NCBI GenBank assembly: GCA_016709155.1
Contig: JADJEI010000001.1
Coordinates: forward strand, 1,178,001-1,242,000
Source of the DNA: Ignavibacteriales bacterium
GTDB lineage: Bacteria > Bacteroidota > Ignavibacteria > Ignavibacteriales > Ignavibacteriaceae
Direction: 5' to 3'
DNA length: 64,000 nt
Made by a program: the position numbers and the translations under genes. Within the stretch, counting starts at the first letter, position 1; each line of letters begins with the position of its first letter. The notes beneath the pieces are model-generated. The model saw nothing but the letters and a program-made list of their open reading frames with translations. It was not told the origin of the DNA and ran no database searches. This document shows positions 25,123 to 33,846 of this stretch, piece after piece.

Positions 25123-25625
25123 AGATATTTTTCCTTTAAAATATCAATATGATGTTTTTCATGACCGGCGATAATAAATAAAAGTGCAAGCACCGAAACT
25201 TCTTTCTCTGCCGCAATACCTTTCCGGCTTAATACTTCTTCATCAAAACTTTTAAATAGAAGCATGTTCGTTTCACGAATCAATCTAAACTCGTAGTTCA
25301 GATCGAACAATTCCCGCTCATTAAATTTCCCCTCCCTTACATAATCATCCTGCTCCATGCTCGGCAACGGTTTTTTTTCATTGCGCGCAATACAGAGCGC
25401 ACGATATGCCATTATTCTTTCAACATCCATCAGGTGACCAATAACTTGCTTGACTGTCCACTTGCCTTCAGCGTAAGCATATCTGCCTTTCCATTCTGGA
25501 AATGAATTTAGTATCTGCTGTGTTTTAATGGATTGTTCATTCAAGAGATGAAGAATATTTTCACCCTCAATAAGGTCAATATATCTCGAATAGTAAGGCG
25601 CATAATCATTAGCCGAAGGACGCAT
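25119..25625 (-). CDS. DinB family protein
   Basis: A 168-residue four-helix-bundle protein of the DinB/YfiT type. The metal-binding histidines are visible in VIGHLMDVERI near residue 66 and AGHEKHHIDILKEKYL near the C-terminus. Members include thiol-dependent transferases and many uncharacterised damage-inducible proteins; the reaction here is unknown. It is convergent with the Kdo transferase and overlaps its stop by four bases. An AAGGAG-like sequence lies before the start at 25625. Confidence 0.88.
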   Translation of the reverse strand: MRPSANDYAPYYSRYIDLIEGENILHLLNEQSIKTQQILNSFPEWKGRYAYAEGKWTVKQVIGHLMDVERIMAYRALCIARNEKKPLPSMEQDDYVREGKFNERELFDLNYEFRLIRETNMLLFKSFDEEVLSRKGIAAEKEVSVLALLFIIAGHEKHHIDILKEKYL

Positions 25626-25713
25626 AGCAAAACTCCTTTTATTGCATTGGCAAATTTGATTTTCTGAACTACAATAAAATAATAAATCTAATTTGTATTA
25701 TCAGTGTAATTTC

Positions 25714-26079
25714 TTATTTATCTGAAAAAATTTTTAAGCCGATTATTCCTGCAACTATTAGGAAAATAAAAAATACTCTTATTGTTTCTTTTGATTCTCC
25801 GAATAAAATGATTCCAAGTATTGCTGTACCGGCTGCACCAATCCCTGTCCAAACAGCATAAGCTGTGCCCACAGGTAAGACTTTTATACAGATCGCAAGT
25901 AATCCCATACTTATTATCATACAAACAATTGTAAAAATACTTGGAGTAAGCTTCGTAAATCCTTCGGAGTATTTTAACCCTATAGCCCAAGCGACCTCAA
26001 AACAGCCTGCAATAAAAAGCAATAACCATGCATAAAATGGAGTGAGATGTTGAAGTAAAGAAGTAATTGTTCTGGTCAA
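25714..26079 (-). CDS. SMR family small exporter (SugE/Gdx-like)
   Basis: A 121-residue protein with four membrane helices. The first has AWLLLFIAGCFEVAWAIGLKYSEGFTKL, where the glutamate in CFEVAW is the conserved coupling residue. The WAIGLKYS context and VGTAYAVWTGIGAAGTAILGI fit the SugE/Gdx subgroup, which exports guanidinium ions, rather than EmrE-type drug pumps. The N-terminus is about 15 residues longer than usual; no closer in-frame ATG is present. It lies three bases after a small exported protein, so the two probably share a transcript. I see no guanidine riboswitch nearby. Confidence 0.88.
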   Translation of the reverse strand: MTRTITSLLQHLTPFYAWLLLFIAGCFEVAWAIGLKYSEGFTKLTPSIFTIVCMIISMGLLAICIKVLPVGTAYAVWTGIGAAGTAILGIILFGESKETIRVFFIFLIVAGIIGLKIFSDK

Positions 26080-26082
26080 AGT

Positions 26083-26397
26083 TTATTCTTCAAAATTAAT
26101 TTTAGTAATTCTTAATGGTGTTCCCGGCAGCCTTTGATTTGCAGGGACCTCTCCAATGATTCCGCTGAAAATAATTCGACAGCCGTCAATTTTAAATTGA
26201 TCGGGAATTGAATCCGGGAGAAATCTAATATCAGTCAATGAATCGGGAACGACTACAAATAAAGCCGGTTCTTTTATTAATAATTTTACTGTGCCGCTGT
26301 GATTCATAATGTTTTTCACATCTTGAGAGTTGATTTTACTAATGATGATAAATAATAAGAAGAATATTATTAGACCGTATTTGAAATTACTTTTCAT
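26083..26397 (-). CDS. Small uncharacterised exported protein
   Basis: A 104-residue protein with a signal peptide or anchor (residues about 6-24; GLIIFFLLFIIISKINSQ). The remaining 80 residues are rich in proline and beta-type sequence (PALFVVVPDSLTDIRF then PDSIPDQFKIDGCRIIFSG). No known family is recognised. It lies directly before the SMR exporter gene on the same strand with a three-base gap. The pairing may be chance. Confidence 0.6.
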   Translation of the reverse strand: MKSNFKYGLIIFFLLFIIISKINSQDVKNIMNHSGTVKLLIKEPALFVVVPDSLTDIRFLPDSIPDQFKIDGCRIIFSGIIGEVPANQRLPGTPLRITKINFEE

Positions 26398-26516
26398 TTT
26401 TTAATTAGATTTTAAAGTTGGAGGAATAATTTCATTCCAACTTCTATAATATGATAAAATTCATAAGCATAACATATATCGGAAATATTTTTTAGTACGA
26501 ATTATTTCAGCACTAA

Positions 26517-27140
26517 CTAAAACGATGGAACTCTAAATTCAACTCCTGCTGAAATTGGATACAAGTTATTATTCTGATTAAATAAATCCAGATAACCTGC
26601 CATAATATTCAGCCCCAGTCCTTCAATTAAGTTCAAAGAGAACCCGAGAGAAACATTAAACATTAATCCGGAAATAGATTTTCCGGTTTCTTCATCTCTC
26701 GACTAATAAATAAAAACATTCTGCATATCATAAACATCCATCCAAACCGAACCTTTATTGAGCGAATATCCACCAAATACAATTGCAAATATTGGTGAGA
26801 TAAATGCATCTCCTCGCTTAAGGCTCGCTCCGAGTGTAAGAGTAACCATTTTAGTTTTTTCTCCCGTGTAAATTGCATGGTCTTCTGGAATAATCAATAG
26901 CCCCAAGCCTCTTCCGGAATATTGAAACTCAGAATAACCGAAAAATAAATTAGTTGCTATATGAGCAGTTAGTGAATACTTTGCACTTATTTCCCCCCCC
27001 ACTCCATCGTTCCAATAAGACAAATCTTTAGATAAATCTAATAATGTTTTAACGCCCTTCAGTTCTATGCTGAAATTATTCTGAGCAAAAATAAAAGGGG
27101 TAATAAAAATAAACAATAGAACAGCTATAATAGATTTCAT
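26517..27140 (-). pseudogene. Outer-membrane beta-barrel protein interrupted by an in-frame amber codon
   Basis: From the ATG at 27140, with GGAG seven bases upstream, the frame encodes a signal peptide (MKSIIAVLLFIFITPFIFAQ) and alternating strands typical of a small porin-like barrel. TAG at 26703-26705 ends it after about 145 residues. The same frame then stays open for another 61 codons to TAG at 26517. The second part reads as more strands (ISGLMFNVSLGFSLNLIEG then NPISAGVEF-like) and ends in PSF, with the terminal phenylalanine usual for barrels. Full length would be about 207 residues. It may be a nonsense mutation, a sequence error or read-through. Confidence 0.65.
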
Positions 27141-27202
27141 ATAAACTCCGTAAATCTTAGTCAAACGTAAACAACAGAAATCAAAATGTCAAGCTATTAC
27201 AT

Positions 27203-29986
27203 TTAGATATTTAATATAGGCTTCAAATATTTACCTGTCCAGGATTTTTCATTCAATGCTATTTCCTCAGGAGTTCCGGTTGCAACAATCTCCCCGCCTT
27301 TTTCCCCAGCTTCGGGTCCGAGGTCAATTATATAATCAGCACATTTTATTACATCAAGATTGTGTTCGATTATCACAACTGAATTGCCGCGTTCGATTAG
27401 CAGATTAAAACAGTTCAGCAATTTTGAAATGTCGTCAAAGTGAAGTCCCGTGGTTGGCTCATCAAAAATAAAAAGAATGTGTCTGAGATCTTTCTGAGCC
27501 GCAAGGTAGGAGGCAAGTTTTATTCGCTGAGCTTCACCGCCCGACACAGTATTGGATGGCTGCCCGAGTTTGATATATCCCAACCCAACATCGGCGAGAA
27601 CTTGAAGGTACTTTGTAACTTTAACATCACCATCAAAATAAATGAGTGCTTCATCAACTGTCATTTCTAATACGTCAACAAGATTTTTGCCGCGGTAAGT
27701 TACATCGCGAATTTCCTTTTTGAAGCGTGTCCCGCCGCAGTCATCGCATTGAAGATAAAGGTCGGCAAGAAACTGCATTTCGACTTTGATGAATCCATCC
27801 CCCTCGCATGTTTCGCATCTGCCGCCGGGAACGTTAAAGGAAAAATATCCCGGTTTATAACCTCGTGATTTGGATTGATGTGTTGATGCAAAAATATCCC
27901 TGATATGCTCGAATGCTTTTACATAGCTGATAGGATTAGAGCGCGGCGATTTTCCGATTGGCGATTGGTCCACGATTACAAGTTCATCAATATACTGCCC
28001 GCCTTTGATTTCCTCGCACTTTCCAACATTGGAGGGGGCATAGCCACGCATCTTAGCCAGTCCTGCGTATAGTACATCGTGGATTAGAGTACTTTTTCCC
28101 GAACCGCTCACACCTGTCACAACTACAAATTTATTTAGAGGGATATCAACATTAATATTTTTTAAATTGTTTTCGGAAGCACTTGTTATCCTAATCTCTT
28201 TTTTCTCATTTGTTCTTCTTGTTGATGGAACAGGAATTACCATCTTCCCCGATAAATATTTGCCGGTCAGGGATTTTTCGTTTTTTACTATTTCTTCAAA
28301 AGTACCCAGAGCAATTATCTCGCCTCCGTTTACACCCGCCTTTGGTCCCATATCCACAATCAGATCGGCATGCTTCATCATATCGGGATCGTGTTCCACT
28401 ACAAGAACTGTGTTGCCTAAATCTCTTAATTTTTTCAAAATATTAATTAGTCGTAAGTTATCGCGCGGGTGAAGACCGATACTGGGTTCATCTAATACAT
28501 AAAGCGCTCCTACTAATGATGAACCAAGTGAAGTTGCAAGATTTATTCTCTGCGTCTCTCCTCCTGAAAGTGTGCTGCTTAATCTATCTAATGTTAGATA
28601 ACCAATCCCAACATTACTTAAAAACGTTAAACGTTTAATTATCTCCTGAAGCAATCTATCACCAACAACTCGATCATAGTCATTCAGTTTAAGCTGAGTA
28701 AAAAATAATAGTGCTTGATCGATAGGAATTTTAATAATATCATGAATTGATTTCCCATCTATTTTCACTTGCAAAGCTTCTCTTCGTAAACGTGAACCTT
28801 TGCAAGCCGAGCAAGTTGTGTAGCCGCGATATCGGCTGAGCAGCACGCGAATGTGCATCTTGTAAGTTTTAGTTTCGAGCTTTTCAAAAAATTTATCAAT
28901 GCCGATATAAGTTCCAAAACCGTTGCGAATAGCGCTTACTTGTTCATCGGTTAATTCTTTAAAAGGGATACGCAATGGTATTTTGTACTGTTTTGCATTC
29001 TGAACAAGATCGCGAAGGTAGGTGCTATACTTTGGAGATTTAAATGGTGCAATGGCTCCATCAATTATACTTAGATTTGGATTGGGCACGACAAGATTCA
29101 TATCAATGCCGATTGTTTTACTGAAGCCCTGACAAACCGGACACGCACCGAATGGATTATTGAAAGAAAAAAATCTCGGCTCCGGTTCTTCATATCTGAT
29201 TCCACAGCACTCGTAATATTTATTAAAATCTTTTTGCTCGCCGGTTTCAGCATTTATGATCACGATTCTGTTTTCACCCTCCTTAAAAGTAACTTCAATT
29301 GAATCGGCAAGATTTTCCCTCATTTTTCCTTTTTCAACTTTAAATCTTTCAACCACAACTTTAACATCAGTTTTTTTCTTAGGAGAGATTCTCTTTTCAT
29401 TCAAATCAATTAAGGAGTTATTATAGTAAACACGAAAGAATCCTCGCTTTTTTAGTAAGTCAATTTCATCTTTAATTTTATGATGTTCGTGTTCGTGAAG
29501 TGGAAAAGCTAAATAAAACTTACTGCCTTCAGTTTGTTCTTCGAGCCAGTCAGAAACGGTGGTGGTTGTATCGCGCTTAACAACACTGCCGCATTGAAAG
29601 CCAATAGTTTTGCCAATGCGTGCAAAAAGCAAGCGGAGGTAATCATAAATTTCAGTAGTTGTTCCAACAGTTGAGCGCGGATTTCGTGAGCCGGTCTTTT
29701 GTTCGATAGCCACAGCGGGACTTATTCCTTGTATCAAATCAACATCAGGTTTGTTCATTCGTTCGAGGAACTGCCGCGCATAGGCAGAGAGGCTTTCGAC
29801 ATACCGGCGCTGTCCTTCGGCATAAATTGTATCAAACACAAGCGAAGATTTTCCGCTGCCGCTTACGCCTGTAAAAACGATCAGCTTGTTTCTTGGAATA
29901 TCGAGATCAATATTTTTAAGATTATGCTGCCGAGCACCTTTTACTATTATTCTTCGTTCTTTGGATGGAATTGATTTATCTGTCAT
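27203..29986 (-). CDS. uvrA: Excinuclease ABC subunit A
   Basis: A 927-residue nucleotide excision repair ATPase that loads UvrB on damaged DNA. It has two ABC cassettes: Walker A GVSGSGKSSLVFDT near 38 and GVSGSGKSTLIHD near 632. Signatures are TLSGGETQRINLA near 484 and TVSGGEAQRIKLA near 825. Zinc-finger cysteines occur in CPVCQGF, CSACKGSR and CETCEGDG..CDDCGGTR. Length is usual for the family. It stands alone, 60 bases after the outer-membrane protein gene, on the minus strand. Nothing is missing. Confidence 0.96.
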   Translation of the reverse strand: MTDKSIPSKERRIIVKGARQHNLKNIDLDIPRNKLIVFTGVSGSGKSSLVFDTIYAEGQRRYVESLSAYARQFLERMNKPDVDLIQGISPAVAIEQKTGSRNPRSTVGTTTEIYDYLRLLFARIGKTIGFQCGSVVKRDTTTTVSDWLEEQTEGSKFYLAFPLHEHEHHKIKDEIDLLKKRGFFRVYYNNSLIDLNEKRISPKKKTDVKVVVERFKVEKGKMRENLADSIEVTFKEGENRIVIINAETGEQKDFNKYYECCGIRYEEPEPRFFSFNNPFGACPVCQGFSKTIGIDMNLVVPNPNLSIIDGAIAPFKSPKYSTYLRDLVQNAKQYKIPLRIPFKELTDEQVSAIRNGFGTYIGIDKFFEKLETKTYKMHIRVLLSRYRGYTTCSACKGSRLRREALQVKIDGKSIHDIIKIPIDQALLFFTQLKLNDYDRVVGDRLLQEIIKRLTFLSNVGIGYLTLDRLSSTLSGGETQRINLATSLGSSLVGALYVLDEPSIGLHPRDNLRLINILKKLRDLGNTVLVVEHDPDMMKHADLIVDMGPKAGVNGGEIIALGTFEEIVKNEKSLTGKYLSGKMVIPVPSTRRTNEKKEIRITSASENNLKNINVDIPLNKFVVVTGVSGSGKSTLIHDVLYAGLAKMRGYAPSNVGKCEEIKGGQYIDELVIVDQSPIGKSPRSNPISYVKAFEHIRDIFASTHQSKSRGYKPGYFSFNVPGGRCETCEGDGFIKVEMQFLADLYLQCDDCGGTRFKKEIRDVTYRGKNLVDVLEMTVDEALIYFDGDVKVTKYLQVLADVGLGYIKLGQPSNTVSGGEAQRIKLASYLAAQKDLRHILFIFDEPTTGLHFDDISKLLNCFNLLIERGNSVVIIEHNLDVIKCADYIIDLGPEAGEKGGEIVATGTPEEIALNEKSWTGKYLKPILNI

Positions 29987-30130
29987 TTCAATAAAATAAT
30001 TTTGAACAGTTAATGTAATAAATTGATTTGAAATAAGTGGATGGAAAATGAAAATCTAAACCTCCGATGTTTTCTACGAATGGGTGTATTCCTCACTAAA
30101 CCTTAGCTGTTTAGAGAATAAATATCGTTT

Positions 30131-30844
30131 CTATTCACACATTTCTTCAGTACTGAATGGCTGTTGTGAAAGTCCGGGACTAAGGTAGGGGATCCCGAGA
30201 TTAAGCCCGCGAAGGATAAATATTATTGCAAGCATTGCTGCAAGGGCAGGTACGGCACGGTTGATTTTATTTCTGATCTTAAGCGAAAAATATTTTCCGA
30301 ATATCGAAACTGCAAGCATAGCAGGAATTGTACCGAATCCAAAAAGGATCATAAACGAAGCCCCGGTAATTGCATCGCCCGAAGCAATTGAACCGGCTAA
30401 TCCAACATAAACAAATCCGCAAGGAAGCAGTCCATTTAATAATCCAATCAAGAACATTGAGGAGAAAGATGCGTGCGAAAATAATTTTCCAATTGAATTT
30501 TTAATGGGTGATGATATTTTCCTAACGATTTCGCTTTGCGTGATCCTGGTTTTCAGACTTCGCGGAGTAAGTACAGTTATAAGTATTGCTGCGCCGAGAC
30601 CAATTGATAAAAATTGTTGAAAGCCATAGATATAAAATCTGCTTCCAATAAAACCAAATACAGCGCCAAGGAAAGAATATGTAATTACCCGTCCAACGTT
30701 ATATAAAACCCTTCCGGCAATAAAAGAAAGATTATTGGAAGTTGGAACGGGGAGGGCAAGAGCAATCGGTCCGCACATGCCGACACAATGGAAGCTTCCG
30801 AAAAAACCAATTGCAAGCGCCGAAAGTAATTCTACATTAAACAT
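30131..30844 (-). CDS. Sulfite exporter TauE/SafE (DsbD_2) family protein of the cbb3 cluster
   Basis: A 237-residue membrane protein with about six helices. The first helix carries FFGSFHCVGMCGPIALALP, whose paired cysteines and GP motif mark the subgroup found with cbb3 oxidase genes. A second glycine-proline motif, GLLNGLLPCGFVYVGL, lies near 125-142. In other bacteria such proteins take part in copper or haem delivery for oxidase assembly; this is family context, not shown here. It is the last gene of the cco operon, 11 bases after ccoH. Confidence 0.85.
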   Translation of the reverse strand: MFNVELLSALAIGFFGSFHCVGMCGPIALALPVPTSNNLSFIAGRVLYNVGRVITYSFLGAVFGFIGSRFYIYGFQQFLSIGLGAAILITVLTPRSLKTRITQSEIVRKISSPIKNSIGKLFSHASFSSMFLIGLLNGLLPCGFVYVGLAGSIASGDAITGASFMILFGFGTIPAMLAVSIFGKYFSLKIRNKINRAVPALAAMLAIIFILRGLNLGIPYLSPGLSQQPFSTEEMCE

Positions 30845-30855
30845 TATTAAATGGG

Positions 30856-31314
30856 TTACTGAATGATCAATGAGCTTTCAGAAAAGAATGAATCGTTATC
30901 AACACTCCATTCAACTTTGACTTTCCAAAATCCCTTGATAAGTTTTGCAGTTGATATTATCATCTGACCATTTTCATTTATTTGAACAGGCAGTTTACCA
31001 TCGTACTTTGAATCGGACGGACGATAGAGAAAAACATTACCAATAATTTTCCCGGTGTTTATCGAATCGGGGAAAGTTAAAACAATTCCGGCATTTGATA
31101 ATTGAATATCAACTTCCATTCTCAGTTCGTGCGTTCGGTTAAGTTTATCAATCTGCCTCTGATACTTCAATTCCTTTTCATAATAATTTTCCGTGACAAG
31201 ATCAACTTTTTCGTTCATAAAAGTAAAAACTGAACCAAGTGTGATTATCATAAAAACAATAATCGTGATTAGAATTCCTGTTCCCCAGTTAAAATTAATC
31301 TTTTTCATCTTCAT
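30856..31314 (-). CDS. ccoH: FixH/CcoH family assembly protein
   Basis: A protein of about 152 residues with an N-terminal membrane helix (about 11-30; WGTGILITIIVFMIITLGS) and a periplasmic beta-sandwich tail. The motif DLVTENYYEKELKYQRQIDKLNR after the helix is diagnostic of FixH. FixH/CcoH is needed for stable assembly of the cbb3 oxidase. I chose ATG at 31314 over a TTG at 31317; ATG at 31308 is also possible. The start overlaps the ccoG stop by about 20 bases, implying translational coupling. Confidence 0.88.
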   Translation of the reverse strand: MKMKKINFNWGTGILITIIVFMIITLGSVFTFMNEKVDLVTENYYEKELKYQRQIDKLNRTHELRMEVDIQLSNAGIVLTFPDSINTGKIIGNVFLYRPSDSKYDGKLPVQINENGQMIISTAKLIKGFWKVKVEWSVDNDSFFSESSLIIQ

Positions 31315-32760
31315 CAACTTTATGTTTAACAGGTCCGAGAAAAGAAGTATTGATCTCTGTTAGTAGTTTGTCATTCCCATAAACGGCTATTGTAATTGGG
31401 GTATTCATTTTCTCTAATTCGGATTTCGGCAGAACTATCATAAATTTTGCATCATCAATTTCCTGTGAACCTAAAACGATTTTATTCCCGATTAATTTTA
31501 ATTCGCCGTCAATGCCTTTAAGTTTTAGATCAATTGAAGTTGGGTCAAAAGTTTTATTGACAATATTCAAATCATACAAATTGCTGATCTTATCATTCGG
31601 CTGTTCCTGGAAAAGAAGCCCCGGTGTACGCAAAACATTTATACTGAAGTTGGTGCGTGTCGCAAGCAGATAACCAATAACTGATAGCAGCACAACCAGC
31701 AAAATAGAATACCCGATCACTCTCGAAGTAAATTTTAACTTTGTACCCTTCTCAATTCCATTAAGAGAAGCGTAACGAATCAATCCTTTTGGGCGTTTAA
31801 CTTTGGTCATAACGTCATCACAGGCATCAATACACGCTGTGCAATTAACACATTCCAATTGTACGCCGTTGCGAATATCAATGCCGGTGGGGCAAACATC
31901 CACGCAAAGATGGCAATCAACACAATCACCTTTTTTAGATTCTGCGTCAGTCTTTTTTATTTTACCCCTGGGTTCGCCACGTTTATAATCGTAAGCAACA
32001 ACAATGGAATCCTGATCGAGAAGCACGCCTTGTAATCTTCCATAGGGGCAAACAACTGTGCAGGCTTGTTCACGGAAATAAGAAAATACAAAGTAGAATG
32101 CACCGGAAAAGAAAAGAATTGCAATAAATCCTTTAAGATTTGCTGAAGGGGGCTGCGATACTATGGAAAGCAGCTTATCCATTCCGATGACATAAGCGAG
32201 AAAAAATTGGCGATAACAAAAGAGATTGAATAAAAGATTAAGTGCTTTGTGAATTTCTTAAAAAATTTCTCTCCCGTCCAAGGTGAGGCTTTTAATTTAA
32301 TCTGTTCACGAAAATCGCCTTCGATCCAATATTCAATTTTCCTGAACACCATTTCCATAAAAATAGTCTGTGGACAAACCCATCCGCAGAAAACTCTTCC
32401 AAAAACAGCAGTGAACAAAATGATAAATACAATTGTCGCAATCATCGCAAGCACGAAAATATGAAAATCGTGTGGACCGAAAGGCAGACCGAATAGGACA
32501 AAAGTTCTTTCGGGAAAATTAAAAAGAAGAAATTGCTGTCCGTTTATTTTAATAAATGGACTGCCAAATAAAAATGCCAGCAGGAAAATACTTACTAAAG
32601 TTCTTGCGTTATAAAATCTGCCGGAAGGTTTCTTAGGAAATATCCATTTTCGTTTGCCTTCTTTAGTAACCGTTGCAAGTCTGTTCCTGAATTCTTTATT
32701 TTCTTCCGAAGCTTGTAATATTTCAACTTCGGATTTTTCTTTTTCTAATTTTTGTTCCAT
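31295..32760 (-). CDS. ccoG: Cytochrome c oxidase accessory protein CcoG, with apparent one-base frameshift
   Basis: About 488 residues if repaired. The first part has membrane helices and VFCGWVCPQTIFMEMVFRKIEYWIEG. The second has further helices, TVVCPYGRLQG and two 4Fe-4S cluster motifs (CVDCHLCVDVCP and CVNCTACIDAC), then a beta-rich periplasmic tail. CcoG is a copper reductase for cbb3 assembly. The frames break at a run of six A (plus strand, 32201-32206): one more base restores ANFFLAYVIGMDK. The repaired length is an exact multiple of three. A homopolymer sequencing error is the likely cause. It sits between ccoP and ccoH. Confidence 0.92.
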
Positions 32761-32782
32761 AAAAAATCATATTCTAATTAAA

Positions 32783-33640
32783 TTAACTTCCCGGCTGAAC
32801 TGAAGTAGAATCAATTTGGGGTGAATAAAGATCACCTTGTGGTTCCTTTGGTGCAGCAGGCTTGGTTCCGTAAAGCGACATTATGTAGCTTCCCACCTCC
32901 TGCATCTGCACCGCACTCAACTGAGTCTGCCAGCTAATCATGCCTTTAGCAGGGACACCGTATTTGATGGTCTTGAATATGTTTTGGATTCCACCGCCAT
33001 GTATCCAGTAATCATCAGTTAAATTAGGACCAACTAAACCACCCCCATCGGCAGCGTGGCAGGCGACACAAAAAGTTGCGAATGTTTGTTTGCCCGATGA
33101 TAGTGAAGCAGCATCAGTTAATTCCGTAACTGTATTTTCAGTAATTAATGCACCACTGCGGATAAGTTCGGCTTTAATTTCATCTGCTTTTTTAACTTCA
33201 GCTTGATATTCTGCAGCCATTAGCGGGCTTGATTCGAAAACATGATAGTCTAATAAATAATAAACTGCAAAAGCAATCGTCAGATAAAACAGCCACAAAT
33301 ACCATGGCGGCACACTGTTATCGAGTTCTTTAATTCCGTCGAAATCATGATCAGCTAATAAAACTTCGCTTTCTTTTTCTACAGGTGTCGAGCGTGTGAG
33401 AATCTGTCTGATTTTACTCCAGGTAGAGATATATCCGGCAGGCTTGGGTTTTCCCTCCCCCATGCCAAATAAAAAGAAAGCAGCAATTATCATAAGTAAA
33501 ATGCCGATTATAAATATCGCAACAAGCTGATAATAATTATCCGGTAAATCAGGATTATTAGTCTGAGCTTGTATCGGCGGTGTAATTAAGAATAAAAATA
33601 AATTAAAAAGGACTGTAAATAATTTTTTAAAGTTTGTCAT
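32783..33640 (-). CDS. ccoP: cbb3 oxidase cytochrome c subunit CcoP (single haem)
   Basis: About 285 residues from ATG at 33640, which overlaps ccoQ by 14 bases. It has a signal or first helix (about 5-25), a helix near 38-58 (LVAIFIIGILLMIIAAFFLFG), and the CcoP motif DHDFDGIKELDNSVPPWYLWLFYLTIAFAVYYLL, whose last part is a helix. One c-type haem site, CVACH near residue 195, follows, with a methionine-rich ligand region (GVPAKGMISW). Classical CcoP has two haem sites; only one is present, as is common in Bacteroidota. It passes electrons to the CcoNO core. Confidence 0.92.
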   Translation of the reverse strand: MTNFKKLFTVLFNLFLFLITPPIQAQTNNPDLPDNYYQLVAIFIIGILLMIIAAFFLFGMGEGKPKPAGYISTWSKIRQILTRSTPVEKESEVLLADHDFDGIKELDNSVPPWYLWLFYLTIAFAVYYLLDYHVFESSPLMAAEYQAEVKKADEIKAELIRSGALITENTVTELTDAASLSSGKQTFATFCVACHAADGGGLVGPNLTDDYWIHGGGIQNIFKTIKYGVPAKGMISWQTQLSAVQMQEVGSYIMSLYGTKPAAPKEPQGDLYSPQIDSTSVQPGS

Positions 33641-33833
33641 TGTATCCACCATTAAAATTATTATTCTGAGGTTTAGTTGCTTCAAGAGGAAGTTCGCGCA
33701 TTTTTTTCAAATAATTTTTATCAACTCTCATCGCCCAAATAGCTAATGCGACAAAGAATATAAAAAAGACCAGCAGGGAAATGATTGGGTAAATCCCCAC
33801 TCCTTCGATTGAACTAAGATAATTTTCAAACAT
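33627..33833 (-). CDS. ccoQ: CcoQ/FixQ-like small subunit of cbb3 oxidase
   Basis: A 68-residue protein with one membrane helix (about 12-34; YPIISLLVFFIFFVALAIWAM) followed by RVDKNYLKKMRELPLE. This matches the size, layout and position of CcoQ, which stabilises the oxidase complex. It lies between ccoNO (13-base gap) and ccoP (14-base overlap). Confidence 0.85.
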   Translation of the reverse strand: MFENYLSSIEGVGIYPIISLLVFFIFFVALAIWAMRVDKNYLKKMRELPLEATKPQNNNFNGGYNDKL

Positions 33834-33846
33834 AATTACTTCTCCT

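Noticed and set aside
25714..26400. Guanidine riboswitch controlling the SMR exporter
   Set aside because: The exporter start is three bases from an upstream gene, and I saw no conserved riboswitch elements before that gene.
26663..26878. Small protein on the minus strand
   Set aside because: It is in another frame of the outer-membrane protein gene; the barrel-like reading lies in the frame that continues past the amber codon.
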